The translations under genes and the position numbers were made by a program. From the NCBI GenBank assembly GCA_027051265.1, contig JALTZH010000071.1, positions 1 to 18,620 on the forward strand: a stretch of DNA of 18,620 bases. Direction: 5' to 3'. Under the pieces are notes generated by a model. It saw nothing but the letters and a program-made list of their open reading frames with translations, was not told the DNA's origin and searched no databases. Source of the stretch: an archaeon. Its GTDB lineage: Archaea > Hydrothermarchaeota > Hydrothermarchaeia > JALTZZ01 > JALUTC01. This document shows positions 1-7,117 of the stretch, one piece after another (position 1 is the first letter of the stretch; every line of letters begins with the position of its first letter).

Positions 1-20
1 CGAAAACCCCTTTTTTGAAA

Positions 21-31
21 TTTTAAAAATT
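21..31 (+). promoter_or_regulatory. TATA-like box upstream of the GC-rich island
   Basis: The AT-only run TTTTAAAAATT lies in a very AT-rich leader. Archaeal transcription normally starts about 22-27 nt downstream of the TATA centre, which puts the start near position 48-53. That is exactly where the GC-rich, hairpin-forming island begins. The position is seen; promoter function is inferred. AT-rich runs are common in this genome, so confidence is modest. Confidence 0.35.
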
Positions 32-42
32 TCATTATATTA

Positions 43-234
43 TTGTGGAGAAAAATCTCCCGCTCCAATGACGGTATCGTAACCATCAGGAGCGGGAGAT
101 TATTCCTCATATCTCGTAAGGCCACTCATGTGGTAGCGGTCAATGTAGCTCCCAATGAGCCACTGATAAACATGAGGTGGCTGAGGAAGAAGCTCGTGCA
201 CGTATCCAAAATCCTTAAAATCCCTAAAATTTAG
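43..234 (+). CDS. Doubtful small ORF (63 aa) overlapping the structured island
   Basis: An open frame starts at TTG 43, directly after an in-frame stop at 16-18, and ends with TAG at 232-234. It would encode a basic 63-residue peptide ending in a Lys/Leu/Ile-rich tail. There is no SD motif before the TTG. The codons (GCC, GTC, ACC, CTG, AGG, CGC) differ from the AGA/ATA-rich, A/T-ending usage of every confident gene here. I do not recognise a family. The frame may be open by chance across a GC-rich RNA gene, or it may be a remnant of a transferred gene such as the tail of a transposon protein. I consider the RNA reading more likely and list this as the competing interpretation. Confidence 0.15.
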   Translation: MWRKISRSNDGIVTIRSGRLFLISRKATHVVAVNVAPNEPLINMRWLRKKLVHVSKILKIPKI

Positions 235-243
235 TGCACGGGC
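47..243 (+). ncRNA. Candidate structured RNA with three consecutive hairpins
   Basis: This island is about 47% GC over 61-240, against 17-30% in the next 180 bases and about 33% in coding DNA nearby. It forms three long helices in succession. Helix 1 is a perfect 13-bp pairing of 54-66 with 89-101, and inner TGA/TCA and GGT/ACC pairs extend it. Helix 2 pairs 121-131 with 170-181, 11 bp with one bulged G. Helix 3 pairs 192-201 with 234-243, 10 bp with one G-T pair. A TATA-like box sits about 25 bp upstream and T-tracts follow at 329-345. GC-rich islands in AT-rich thermophile genomes are typically RNA genes. I find no tRNA, 5S, SRP RNA or RNase P RNA signature, so the class is unknown. The alternatives are the end of a degenerate IS element, or a small protein gene (ORF 43-234). 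Confidence 0.45.
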
Positions 244-271
244 AACCACTTATCAATCCATATAAGAATAG

Positions 272-283
272 AAACTATATAAG
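272..283 (+). promoter_or_regulatory. Possible promoter of the ribosomal superoperon
   Basis: The sequence AAACTATATAAG is the best TATA-box match between the GC-rich island and uL3. It predicts a start near position 303 and a leader of about 90 nt before the uL3 start codon. The uL3 gene has its own SD motif, which fits a leadered transcript. A second AT-rich stretch at 367-381 is too close to the SD to serve a leadered start. Confidence 0.35.
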
Positions 284-310
284 ATTAGGAAAGTTCTGTT
301 CATAAAATTG

Positions 311-345
311 AAATGGTTTACAATTACCTTTTTTGATAATTTTTT
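311..345 (+). terminator. Possible T-rich terminator between the RNA island and uL3
   Basis: Bases 311-317 can pair with 325-331 (GGT/ACC plus AAA/TTT with one T-T mismatch). T runs follow at 329-334 and 340-345. Archaeal RNA polymerase terminates at oligo-T runs, so this could end a transcript from the GC-rich island. It lies downstream of the proposed superoperon promoter at 272-283, so either that promoter is wrong, or these runs are leaky or only part of an AT-rich leader. Confidence 0.25.
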
Positions 346-395
346 AGATAATTATTTGTTAATTCATAATTTTATTTATTAAGAGGTGAAATGAA

Positions 396-1397
396 TTGGG
401 TAGAGATAGTTTTCATCCTAGAAGAGGATCATTAGGATATTATCCAAGAGCGAGAGCATCTAGATGGGTGCCTAGAATAAAATCGTGGCTTCAAGAAGAC
501 GTTGTTAGAATTCAAGGATTCGCTGGATATAAAGCAGGGATGACACATGGAATTTTCATAGATAACTATAAAAATAGTCCTACATATGGTGAAGAAATAA
601 TGATACCGTTAACAATCATTGATACACCTCCACTTAGAGTTTTTGGTATTAGAGTTTATATTAGAGAGAATGGTTTTTTACGAACTCTAACCGAAGTTTA
701 TGCGAAAGATTTGGATAAAGATCTTGCAAGGGTCTTTACTTTACCAAAGAATCTTGATGAAAAAGTTATAGAAAAGAGACTCGAAGATATTTATTCGAAA
801 TTAGATGAAATTGAACAGATAAGAGTACTCGTATCTACACAACCCAGATTAACTAGTCTTGGAAAAAAGAAACCAGATGTTATGGAATATTTGGTTTCAG
901 GAAAAAAGGAAGATGCTTTTAATTATGCAAAAAGCGTATTAGGAAAAGAAATAAGAGTAAAAGATGTTTTTAACGTTGGTGATTACGTTGATGTCATAGC
1001 CGTAACCAAAGGAAAGGGATTCCAATCCGTTGTTAAAAGATTTGGTGTAAAGTTACTACCACATAAAGCAAGAAAAGGTAGAAGAAAGATTGGAACTATG
1101 GGACCAGAAGAGCCTCATTGCGTGTTATGGACAGTTCCAAGACATGGTCAGATGGGATTTCATAAGAGAACAGAATACAACAAGAGGATTATGTTTATAG
1201 GAGAAAATGGATTTACAGTAAAAGGAGGAATACCACATTACGGTGTTATAAAAGGTGATTATATACTACTTGCAGGTTCTGTACCTGGGGCTGTTAAAAG
1301 ATTAATAAGGATAAGACCAGCAATAAGGAAACCGAAAGTTATACCCGATATGCCAAAACTTGTATACATTTCTCAAGAATCGAAACAAGGTGTATAA
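396..1397 (+). CDS. rpl3: Large-subunit ribosomal protein uL3
   Basis: This 333-residue protein binds 23S rRNA early in large-subunit assembly. The N-terminus (GRDSFHPRRGSLGYYPRARA) matches the conserved archaeal and eukaryotic uL3 start. The central rRNA-facing region near residues 200-260 carries the KGKGFQSVVKRFG and HGQMGFHKRTEYNKR stretches. Length is close to the archaeal norm of about 330-365. The start is TTG at 396: GAGGTG at 383-388 is 7 nt upstream, the in-frame codon at 387-389 is a stop, and the protein matches the family from the second residue. An out-of-frame ATG at 391 lies between the SD and this TTG. It is the first gene of the superoperon, and uL4 follows after one base. 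Confidence 0.97.
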   Translation: MGRDSFHPRRGSLGYYPRARASRWVPRIKSWLQEDVVRIQGFAGYKAGMTHGIFIDNYKNSPTYGEEIMIPLTIIDTPPLRVFGIRVYIRENGFLRTLTEVYAKDLDKDLARVFTLPKNLDEKVIEKRLEDIYSKLDEIEQIRVLVSTQPRLTSLGKKKPDVMEYLVSGKKEDAFNYAKSVLGKEIRVKDVFNVGDYVDVIAVTKGKGFQSVVKRFGVKLLPHKARKGRRKIGTMGPEEPHCVLWTVPRHGQMGFHKRTEYNKRIMFIGENGFTVKGGIPHYGVIKGDYILLAGSVPGAVKRLIRIRPAIRKPKVIPDMPKLVYISQESKQGV

Positions 1398-1398
1398 G

Positions 1399-2169
1399 AT
1401 GAAGGTTAAGGTTTATTCTCTTGATGGTAACGTTATTGATGAAATAGAGCTTCCAGATTTTTTCAAAGAGGAATATAGACCTGACTTAATTCAAAGAGCT
1501 TTTTCTATAATATTTACGCATAGATTACAACCGAAAGGAAGAGATCCAATGGCAGGTAAAAGGAGATCCGCAGAATCTTGGGGTGTTGGTTATGGATTGG
1601 CTAGAGTTCCAAGATTACCAAACGGTAGAGCGGCTGTGTCTCCAAACACAGTAGGTGGGAGGCTTGCACATCCACCTAAAGTTGAAAAAATAATATATAA
1701 AAAAATAAATAAAAAAGAAAGAATAAAAGCAACTCTTTCAGCATTAGCAGCATCGATAAATTTAAATCTCGTAAGGAATCGTGGTCATAGAGTAGAAAAC
1801 ATTAAAGATTATCCAATTATAGTTGAAGATAAATTGGAAGAGATTTCCAAAGCTAAAGACTTAAAGGAATTCTTTAAGAAATTCGGTTTGATCGATGACA
1901 TCAATAGAGCTAAAGAAAAAAAGATTAGAAGTGGTAAGGGAAAAATGCGAGGAAGAAAATATAAGAAGAAGAAATCTCTTCTAATAGTTGTTTCAAGATA
2001 TTCAAATATATTCAAAGCGGCTAACGCTTTTCAAGGAGTTGATGTCGTTACGGCTAAGGATTTAAGTCTATTACATTTAGCACCAGGAGGACATGCTGGT
2101 AGGTTAACAGTGTTTACGAGATCTGCTATTAATGAATTGAAAAGGAGGTTTGAAAAATATGTCGTATGA
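1399..2169 (+). CDS. rpl4: Large-subunit ribosomal protein uL4
   Basis: This 256-residue protein of archaeal uL4 (L4/L1e) type lines the peptide exit tunnel through its extended loop. The [15 protein letters not shown] and [10 protein letters not shown] segments (residues about 48-85) belong to the conserved loop. The ending, with [20 protein letters not shown], is a typical C-terminal signature. ATG 1399 is preferred because GGTG at 1389-1392 precedes it at normal spacing. A longer reading from 1360 would add 13 unconserved residues inside uL3. The last 11 nt overlap uL23, which suggests translational coupling. Confidence 0.97.
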   Translation: MKVKVYSLDGNVIDEIELPDFFKEEYRPDLIQRAFSIIFTHRLQPKGRDPMAGKRRSAESWGVGYGLARVPRLPNGRAAVSPNTVGGRLAHPPKVEKIIYKKINKKERIKATLSALAASINLNLVRNRGHRVENIKDYPIIVEDKLEEISKAKDLKEFFKKFGLIDDINRAKEKKIRSGKGKMRGRKYKKKKSLLIVVSRYSNIFKAANAFQGVDVVTAKDLSLLHLAPGGHAGRLTVFTRSAINELKRRFEKYVV

Positions 2170-2419
2170 AAAAATTATAATAAGACCTCATTATTCTGAA
2201 AAAGTTCATAGAGTAATGGAAAAGGAAAACAAGCTCGTATTTATAGTGGATAGAAAAGCAAATAAAAAGCAAATAAAGGAAGCTGTTGAAAAACTTTTTA
2301 ACGTTAAAGTTGAATATGTTAATACTTTAATAACACCAGAAGGTGAAAAGAAAGCTTATGTTAAGTTAAAAAAAGAATATAATGCGATGGATATTGCCTC
2401 AAAACTCGGTATAATATGA
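2159..2419 (+). CDS. rpl23: Large-subunit ribosomal protein uL23
   Basis: This 86-residue protein sits beside the exit tunnel and is a docking site for SRP and the translocon. It shows the family features IIRPHYSEK near the N-terminus and the [11 protein letters not shown] strand, followed by GEKKAYVKL. The length is normal for archaeal uL23. ATG 2159 was chosen because a strong SD (GGAGGT, 2144-2149) lies 9 nt upstream. The TTG at 2150 would sit directly on that SD. It starts inside the end of uL4 and is followed by uL2 after 11 bp. Confidence 0.96.
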   Translation: MSYEKIIIRPHYSEKVHRVMEKENKLVFIVDRKANKKQIKEAVEKLFNVKVEYVNTLITPEGEKKAYVKLKKEYNAMDIASKLGII

Positions 2420-2430
2420 GGTGATATTGT

Positions 2431-3156
2431 ATGGGTAAGCCTTTAATATTACAAAGGAGAGGAAAAGGATCAAATGTATATAGAGCACCTTCGCATAGAT
2501 ATTTTATAGATCTAAAATATAGAAAATACGATGAAATAGAAAAGAATGGTGTAATTAGAGGAAGAGTTGTTGATATATTTCATGTACCGGAAAGAACCGC
2601 ACCATTGGCAGAAGTTAAACTTGAAGATAATACCAAATTATACGTATTGTGTTGTGAAGGCCTTAAAGTTGGAGATGTGATTGAAATTGGTGCTAAAGCA
2701 ACACCAAAACCTGGAAATATTTTACCACTATACGCTATACCTGTTGGATCTAACATATTTAACATAGAAGTAAATCCCGGTGATGGTGGTAAATTGGTAA
2801 GAGCTGCGGGAACCTCAGCTTTATTAATTTCGAAGGAAGAGGATAAGGTTATAATACAATTACCCTCTGGAAAATTGAGAGAATTGGATCCGAAATGTAG
2901 AGCAACCATAGGTATCGTAGCTGGTGGAGGAAGAAAAGACAAACCGTTTTTAAAAGCTGGAAAGAAATATCATGCACTAAGATCAAAAGCCACATATTGG
3001 CCAGTTCCTAGAGGAACAGCTATGAATCCTGTTGATCACCCACATGGTGGTGGATCGAGAAGGCCTGGAAAGCCAACAACGGTTTCTAGACATGCACCTC
3101 CTGGTAAAAAAGTCGGATTAATAGCAGCTAAGAGAACGGGGAGAAAGAAGAAATGA
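2431..3156 (+). CDS. rpl2: Large-subunit ribosomal protein uL2
   Basis: This 241-residue protein binds rRNA near the peptidyl-transferase centre and supports subunit association. The N-terminal OB-like and central SH3-like domains (residues about 35-165) are followed by the hallmark VDHPHGGG at 201-208, which includes the conserved His-rich loop reaching toward the catalytic centre. The C-terminus is strongly basic (KRTGRKKK). The start is ATG 2431, with GAGGTGAT at 2418-2425 overlapping the uL23 stop. A 37-bp spacer, the longest inside the superoperon, separates it from uS19. Confidence 0.97.
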   Translation: MGKPLILQRRGKGSNVYRAPSHRYFIDLKYRKYDEIEKNGVIRGRVVDIFHVPERTAPLAEVKLEDNTKLYVLCCEGLKVGDVIEIGAKATPKPGNILPLYAIPVGSNIFNIEVNPGDGGKLVRAAGTSALLISKEEDKVIIQLPSGKLRELDPKCRATIGIVAGGGRKDKPFLKAGKKYHALRSKATYWPVPRGTAMNPVDHPHGGGSRRPGKPTTVSRHAPPGKKVGLIAAKRTGRKKK

Positions 3157-3193
3157 GCAAATGTTATCTTTATTTAATTAATAGGTGATTTTT

Positions 3194-3595
3194 ATGTTTA
3201 AACTTGGTGAAAAGTTTACATATCGTGGATATACTGTTGAAGAATTGAAGAATATGTCCATTCAAGAATTTGCAAAGTTATTACCTAGCAGAGAGAGGAG
3301 AAGTTTACTTCGTGGCTTAACACCAGCACAAAAGAAGTTATTAGAGAAGATAAGAAAAGCAAGAGAGAAAGGAAAAAATAGAGTTAGAACACATTGCAGA
3401 GATATGATAATTCTACCTGAAATGATAGGAATGATAATAGAAGTTCATAACGGAAAGGAATTTATACCGGTAGAAATAACACCCGAGAAAGTAGGGCATA
3501 GACTTGGTGAATTTGCACCAACAACTAAAAGAGTTCAACATGGCTCTCCTGGAATTGGTGCAACTAAATCCAGTATGCATTTACCTATAAAATGA
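3194..3595 (+). CDS. rps19: Small-subunit ribosomal protein uS19
   Basis: This 133-residue protein of the 30S head contacts tRNA and intersubunit bridges. The C-terminal half carries the family signature [14 protein letters not shown], then [11 protein letters not shown], and ends with [20 protein letters not shown]. The N-terminal extension of about 60 residues, compared with bacterial S19, is normal for archaea. ATG 3194 is preferred over GTG 3185 because GGTGAT (3184-3189) occupies the SD position for the ATG and overlaps the GTG. The AT-rich 37-bp spacer in front could hold an internal promoter, but I see no clear TATA box. Confidence 0.96.
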   Translation: MFKLGEKFTYRGYTVEELKNMSIQEFAKLLPSRERRSLLRGLTPAQKKLLEKIRKAREKGKNRVRTHCRDMIILPEMIGMIIEVHNGKEFIPVEITPEKVGHRLGEFAPTTKRVQHGSPGIGATKSSMHLPIK

Positions 3596-3607
3596 GGGCT
3601 TTTTCTT

Positions 3608-4072
3608 ATGGATTTAGATTATTCATATAAAGTTCAAAAAGAGAAAGAAGAAAAAATTGCGAGAGCATATGGTAAAGAATTAAGGATTTCTTATAGATAT
3701 GCTGTAGAAATGTGTAGAGAGATAAAAGGGAGAAAATTAAGTGATGCTAAAAAATTTTTACAGGATATAATAAAAATGAAAAAAGCGTTACCTTTGAGAA
3801 GATATAAAAAAGGTGTAGCTCATAGAAGTGAATTACAAGGATGGTATGCTGGTAGATATCCAGTTAAGGTTGCAGAAGCTTTTCTTAAAATACTTAAAAA
3901 CGCTGAGGCAAATGCTGTATATAAAGGATTAGATGTGAATAAGCTATACATATTACATGCAGCTGCTATGAAAGGTATAAAGATTACAAAATGGATTCCG
4001 AGAGCATTTGGTAGAGCATCACCACATGTTGAGCAAACGGTTAATCTTGAAATAATATTGGAGGAGAGATAA
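3608..4072 (+). CDS. rpl22: Large-subunit ribosomal protein uL22
   Basis: This 154-residue protein has a long loop that lines the exit tunnel opposite uL4. Family features include the REIKGRKLSDAKKFL helix and the region from ALPLRRY through HRSELQGWYAGRYPVK. A C-terminal hairpin, GIKITKWIPRAFGRASP, corresponds to the tunnel loop. The length fits archaeal uL22 (about 150-160). The start ATG 3608 follows GAGGG at the end of uS19. The stop TAA is immediately followed by the uS3 ATG. Confidence 0.96.
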   Translation: MDLDYSYKVQKEKEEKIARAYGKELRISYRYAVEMCREIKGRKLSDAKKFLQDIIKMKKALPLRRYKKGVAHRSELQGWYAGRYPVKVAEAFLKILKNAEANAVYKGLDVNKLYILHAAAMKGIKITKWIPRAFGRASPHVEQTVNLEIILEER

Positions 4073-4714
4073 ATGGTTGATATTGAAAAAAGAATTGTTC
4101 AACAAAAAATAAAAGAGTTTGAGATAAAAAAATTTCTTACAGAAGAGCTTAAGAGAGCAGAAGTTGGTAACATAGAAATAAACAAAACACCTCTTGGAAT
4201 TAAGTTAACCGTTTATGTTAAAAAACCCAGATTGATTTTATCTAGAAGAGGAGAGCTGAAAAGATTAGCGGAGATCTTAAAAGAAAAATATAATTTGGAT
4301 AATCCTTTTATTGAAATTAAGGAAGAAGAAAACCCAGAACTAAATCCAAAGATAATTGCGAGAGAAATCGCTGTTCTACTTGAGAGAGGATTTAACTTTA
4401 GAAGAGTTGCATACATGATGCTCAACAGAATTATACAAGCTGGTGCTTTAGGTGCGGAAATAGAATTATCCGGCAAACTTGTTTCAGAAAGGGCGAAGGC
4501 TTTTAAGTTTACGTATGGATATTTAAAGAAATGTGGTGATCCAGCATATAAATATGTGAGAGTAGCATATGATACAGCTTTAACGAAACCTGGAGTTATA
4601 GGAATAATTGTTAAAATATTACCACCTGTTGATCTTCCAGATAAACCTAAGATTTTGGATAAGAATATAAAAGAAGAAGAGGTTGAAAAAGTTGGCGATT
4701 CTAAAAAAGACTGA
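4073..4714 (+). CDS. rps3: Small-subunit ribosomal protein uS3
   Basis: This 213-residue protein lies at the mRNA entry channel and takes part in 30S helicase function. A KH type-2 domain covers roughly residues 20-90, with SRRGEL (57-62) at the RNA-binding GxxG position, where the first Gly is replaced by Ser. The conserved C-terminal domain (about 95-190) contains RGFNFRRVAYMML and GAEIELSGKL. The acidic/lysine-rich tail is typical for archaea. GGAGGAGA lies just before the stop of uL22, and the start codon abuts that stop. The tail overlaps the start of uL29 by 23 nt. Confidence 0.96.
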   Translation: MVDIEKRIVQQKIKEFEIKKFLTEELKRAEVGNIEINKTPLGIKLTVYVKKPRLILSRRGELKRLAEILKEKYNLDNPFIEIKEEENPELNPKIIAREIAVLLERGFNFRRVAYMMLNRIIQAGALGAEIELSGKLVSERAKAFKFTYGYLKKCGDPAYKYVRVAYDTALTKPGVIGIIVKILPPVDLPDKPKILDKNIKEEEVEKVGDSKKD

Positions 4715-4898
4715 AATAAAAGAAATGAGTACAGAAGAGTTGATAAATAAGGTGAAAGAATTACGAATGGAGCTTCAGCGTTTAAAACTAAGGAAAGAGC
4801 TTGGTACCTTAGATAATCCCGGTAAAATAAGAGCAGTTAAGAAAACAATAGCAAGGATATTAACAGAATTGAGATCAAGAGGTGTTAAATATGATTAA
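4692..4898 (+). CDS. rpl29: Large-subunit ribosomal protein uL29
   Basis: This 68-residue, largely helical protein sits near the tunnel exit beside uL23. The sequence from AILKKTEIKEMSTEEL to the C-terminal AVKKTIARILTELRSRG has the family's two-helix pattern. The start is placed at TTG 4692, because the protein then begins MAILKKTEIKEM as in homologues and GAGGT at 4679-4683 is 8 nt away. TTG 4683 is also in frame but lies on the SD. No ATG is available before residue 12. It begins 23 nt inside uS3 and overlaps rnp1 by 8 nt. Confidence 0.93.
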   Translation: MAILKKTEIKEMSTEELINKVKELRMELQRLKLRKELGTLDNPGKIRAVKKTIARILTELRSRGVKYD

Positions 4899-5160
4899 GC
4901 CAAAAAACCTCATAAGACATGAATTTATAGGTTTGAAAGTAAAAGTTTATAAATCTAAGAATAAATATATGGAAGGAATAGAAGGGATTGTTGTTGATGA
5001 AACAAAAAACATGTTGATATTGGAAACTAGTAAAGGAGAAAAAATGATTCCCAAAAAAGGTACGATATTTCATTTCTATCTTAATGATAAAGTTGTAGAG
5101 GTAGAAGGTGACGTGATTGCATTTAGACCTGAAGATAGAATAAAGAGGAAGGTGAAATGA
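4891..5160 (+). CDS. rnp1: RNase P protein component 1 (Rpp29/Pop4 family)
   Basis: This 89-residue protein is a subunit of RNase P, which removes the 5' leader of pre-tRNAs. The compact Sm-like beta-barrel of the Rpp29/Pop4 family is recognisable from [32 protein letters not shown] and the final region [14 protein letters not shown]. The length is usual for archaeal Rnp1 (about 85-125). ATG 4891 has GAGGTG (4879-4884) 6 nt upstream and is better than GTG 4882. Its position between uL29 and uS17 is conserved across archaea. Here it follows uL29 directly, with no eIF1 gene between. Confidence 0.93.
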   Translation: MIKPKNLIRHEFIGLKVKVYKSKNKYMEGIEGIVVDETKNMLILETSKGEKMIPKKGTIFHFYLNDKVVEVEGDVIAFRPEDRIKRKVK

Positions 5161-5161
5161 T

Positions 5162-5512
5162 ATGGGAAAGAAGGTGACCAAAGATATAGGTATTGATGTT
5201 CAAAATCCTCCTAAAGAAGTTTGCAATGATGAAAAATGTCCATATCACGGTTATTTAAAAGTTAGAGGAATAATATTAGAAGGAAAGGTTGTCAAAGCAA
5301 AGATGAATAAAACCGTAGTAGTTGAGAGAAGATACCCATTTTTCTTAAAGAAGTATGAGAGATATGAGATAAGAAGAAGTAAAATATTTGCACATAATCC
5401 ACCTTGTATTAATGCAAAAGAAGGTGATTATGTAAGAATCGCAGAATGTAGACCGTTAAGCAAAGGAAAGAGTTTTGTTGTTATTGAAGTTATAAAAAGA
5501 GGGGAGAGGTGA
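5162..5512 (+). CDS. rps17: Small-subunit ribosomal protein uS17
   Basis: This 116-residue OB-fold protein binds 16S rRNA in the body of the 30S subunit. The archaeal/eukaryotic N-terminal extension is present (residues 1-30, with cysteines 21 and 26 in [10 protein letters not shown]). It precedes the core [18 protein letters not shown] and the C-terminal [21 protein letters not shown]. The length matches archaeal uS17. AGGTGA lies just before the rnp1 stop, and ATG 5162 follows that stop by one base. Confidence 0.96.
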   Translation: MGKKVTKDIGIDVQNPPKEVCNDEKCPYHGYLKVRGIILEGKVVKAKMNKTVVVERRYPFFLKKYERYEIRRSKIFAHNPPCINAKEGDYVRIAECRPLSKGKSFVVIEVIKRGER

Positions 5513-5516
5513 TATT

Positions 5517-5915
5517 ATGAGAGCTATTAAAGCTTCGGTGACAAGAGCATTACCAGTAGGAGCTGTATTGAACGTTGCAGATAATTCTGGTGCAAAAAAA
5601 GTTGAAATTATAGCTGTTAAAGGATATAAAGGAATTAGGAGAAGATTACCTGCTGCTGGTGTTGGAGATATGGTTGTCGTAAGTGTAAAGGAGGGTGTTG
5701 CAAAGCTTAGAAAACAGGTTGTTAAGGCTGTCATAGTTAGGCAGAGAAAAGAGTATAGACGTCCGAATGGGATACGTATAAGATTCGAGGATAACGCTGC
5801 TGTAATAGTAAACGACGATGGTTCTCCAAGAGCTTCTGAAATAAAAGGTCCGGTTGCAAGAGAAGCTGTAGAGAGATGGCCAGATATAGGAAAGATTGCT
5901 AGTATTATTGTATAG
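5517..5915 (+). CDS. rpl14: Large-subunit ribosomal protein uL14
   Basis: This 132-residue, highly conserved beta-barrel protein sits at the subunit interface and near the GTPase-factor site. The run [20 protein letters not shown], the central [13 protein letters not shown] and the end [19 protein letters not shown] are diagnostic. Length is standard for archaea. The SD GAGGTGAT overlaps the uS17 stop, and ATG 5517 follows. The spacer to uL24 is 21 bp. Confidence 0.97.
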   Translation: MRAIKASVTRALPVGAVLNVADNSGAKKVEIIAVKGYKGIRRRLPAAGVGDMVVVSVKEGVAKLRKQVVKAVIVRQRKEYRRPNGIRIRFEDNAAVIVNDDGSPRASEIKGPVAREAVERWPDIGKIASIIV

Positions 5916-5936
5916 GATAAGAAAAGGTGGTCACAA

Positions 5937-6374
5937 ATGAAAAGACCGACGAGCAAAAAGCCAAGTAAGCAAAGATACTTTTACTACAATGCTCCTCTAC
6001 ATATAAGAAGAAAATTTTTAACCGCACCACTATCAAAAGATTTACGAAAAAAATATAAAATAAGAAACATTCCTGTAAGAAAAGGGGATGTTGTTGAAAT
6101 AGTCAGGGGGGATTTTGCAGGAATAAAGGGTGAAGTAATGGAAGTTGATTATAAGAGAGTAAGAATCTTTGTTAAAGGTGCAACCGTTAAAAAATCGGAT
6201 GGTACTGATTCCTATTATCCAATACATCCATCAAAAGTTGTGATTGTAAAATTAAATTTGGATGATGATTGGAGGAAAAAAATTATTGAACGAAAATTGA
6301 TGGTTAGAGGGTTAAAATTGGAGGAAATTGAAGAGGAAGAGAAGAAGGAGGAAAAAAAGGAGGTTGAAAAATGA
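5937..6374 (+). CDS. rpl24: Large-subunit ribosomal protein uL24
   Basis: This 145-residue protein initiates 50S assembly by binding domain I of 23S rRNA. It carries the archaeal N-terminal [19 protein letters not shown] stretch and a KOW motif at about residues 47-75 ([20 protein letters not shown]). The last 20 residues are an alternating Glu/Lys tail. That purine-rich tail-coding DNA (about 6318-6370) contains several SD-like GGAGG motifs, and the final one (6357-6364) serves eS4. Its stop overlaps the eS4 start as ATGA. Confidence 0.96.
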   Translation: MKRPTSKKPSKQRYFYYNAPLHIRRKFLTAPLSKDLRKKYKIRNIPVRKGDVVEIVRGDFAGIKGEVMEVDYKRVRIFVKGATVKKSDGTDSYYPIHPSKVVIVKLNLDDDWRKKIIERKLMVRGLKLEEIEEEEKKEEKKEVEK

Positions 6375-7117
6375 GTCGACATTTAAAAAGACTTGCAGCA
6401 CCTAAATCTTGGAAGATATTAAGAAAAGAATATTATTGGGTAACGAAACCAAATCCTGGACCACACCCAATAGACAGAGCTTTACCTCTTTTAGTAGTTA
6501 TCAGAGATTATCTTAAGTTAGCAGATAATGCTAGAGAAGCTAGGAAAATTATTAAGGAAGGAAAGGTTCTCGTAGATAAGAGAAAAAGAAAGGATCATAA
6601 GTTTCCAGTAGGATTGTTTGATGTGATAGAAATTCCAGAAGCAAATATTAGAAAAATAGTCCTACTTGATCATAGAGGAAGATTAATATTAAGAGATATA
6701 CCTGAAAAATACACGAATTATAAGTTATGTAAAATTGTAAATAAAACAACAGTAAAAGGTGGTCATATACAGTTAAACTTATATGATGGAAAAAATATAT
6801 TAATATATGTAAAAAATCCTGAAAATCCTGTAGAAGCAAATGTTTACAACACAAAAGATACGATATTGATAAGTTTATCCGATTATAAAACAATAGTTAA
6901 ACATTTCAGATATCAGGTTGGTAGTTATGTATATGTGATTGGTGGGGCTAATGTTGGAAAGATTTGTAAAATAAAGGAAATAAGAATCATGAGAAGTTCG
7001 ATGCCAAATCTTGTTAAGCTTATAGATATGCAAAACAGAGAATTTGAAACAATTGAAGATTACGTATTTGTTATAGGAGAAGAGGAGCCATTTATGAAAG
7101 AGGTGTTTCTTCAATGA
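6371..7117 (+). CDS. rps4e: Small-subunit ribosomal protein eS4
   Basis: This 248-residue protein is found in archaea and eukaryotes but not bacteria. It opens with the typical [15 protein letters not shown] and [14 protein letters not shown], then an S4 RNA-binding domain at about residues 40-90 and a KOW-like segment at about 183-205 ([18 protein letters not shown]). The length is at the family norm. AAGGAGGT at 6357-6364 sits 6 nt before ATG 6371. The ATGA overlaps at both ends imply translational coupling to uL24 and uL5. Confidence 0.96.
   Translation: MSRHLKRLAAPKSWKILRKEYYWVTKPNPGPHPIDRALPLLVVIRDYLKLADNAREARKIIKEGKVLVDKRKRKDHKFPVGLFDVIEIPEANIRKIVLLDHRGRLILRDIPEKYTNYKLCKIVNKTTVKGGHIQLNLYDGKNILIYVKNPENPVEANVYNTKDTILISLSDYKTIVKHFRYQVGSYVYVIGGANVGKICKIKEIRIMRSSMPNLVKLIDMQNREFETIEDYVFVIGEEEPFMKEVFLQ

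Noticed and set aside
120-145. tRNA-like D-loop string TGGTAGCGGTCA in the GC-rich island
   Set aside because: No T-loop (GGTTCGAATCC-type) sequence, no acceptor-stem pairing at the right distance and no plausible anticodon arm; the bases fit better in helix 2 of the island.
155-184. C/D-box-like ATGA and CTGA elements in the island
   Set aside because: ATGA and CTGA strings occur, but no full RTGATGA box C paired with a terminal CTGA box D at normal spacing and with a closing stem was found.
2580-2942. 120-codon minus-strand frame opposite uL2
   Set aside because: Antisense shadow of a highly conserved gene; no initiation signal.
5456-5956. 166-codon minus-strand frame opposite uS17, uL14 and uL24
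   Set aside because: It lies entirely antisense to certain ribosomal genes, with hydrophobic low-complexity composition typical of a shadow frame.
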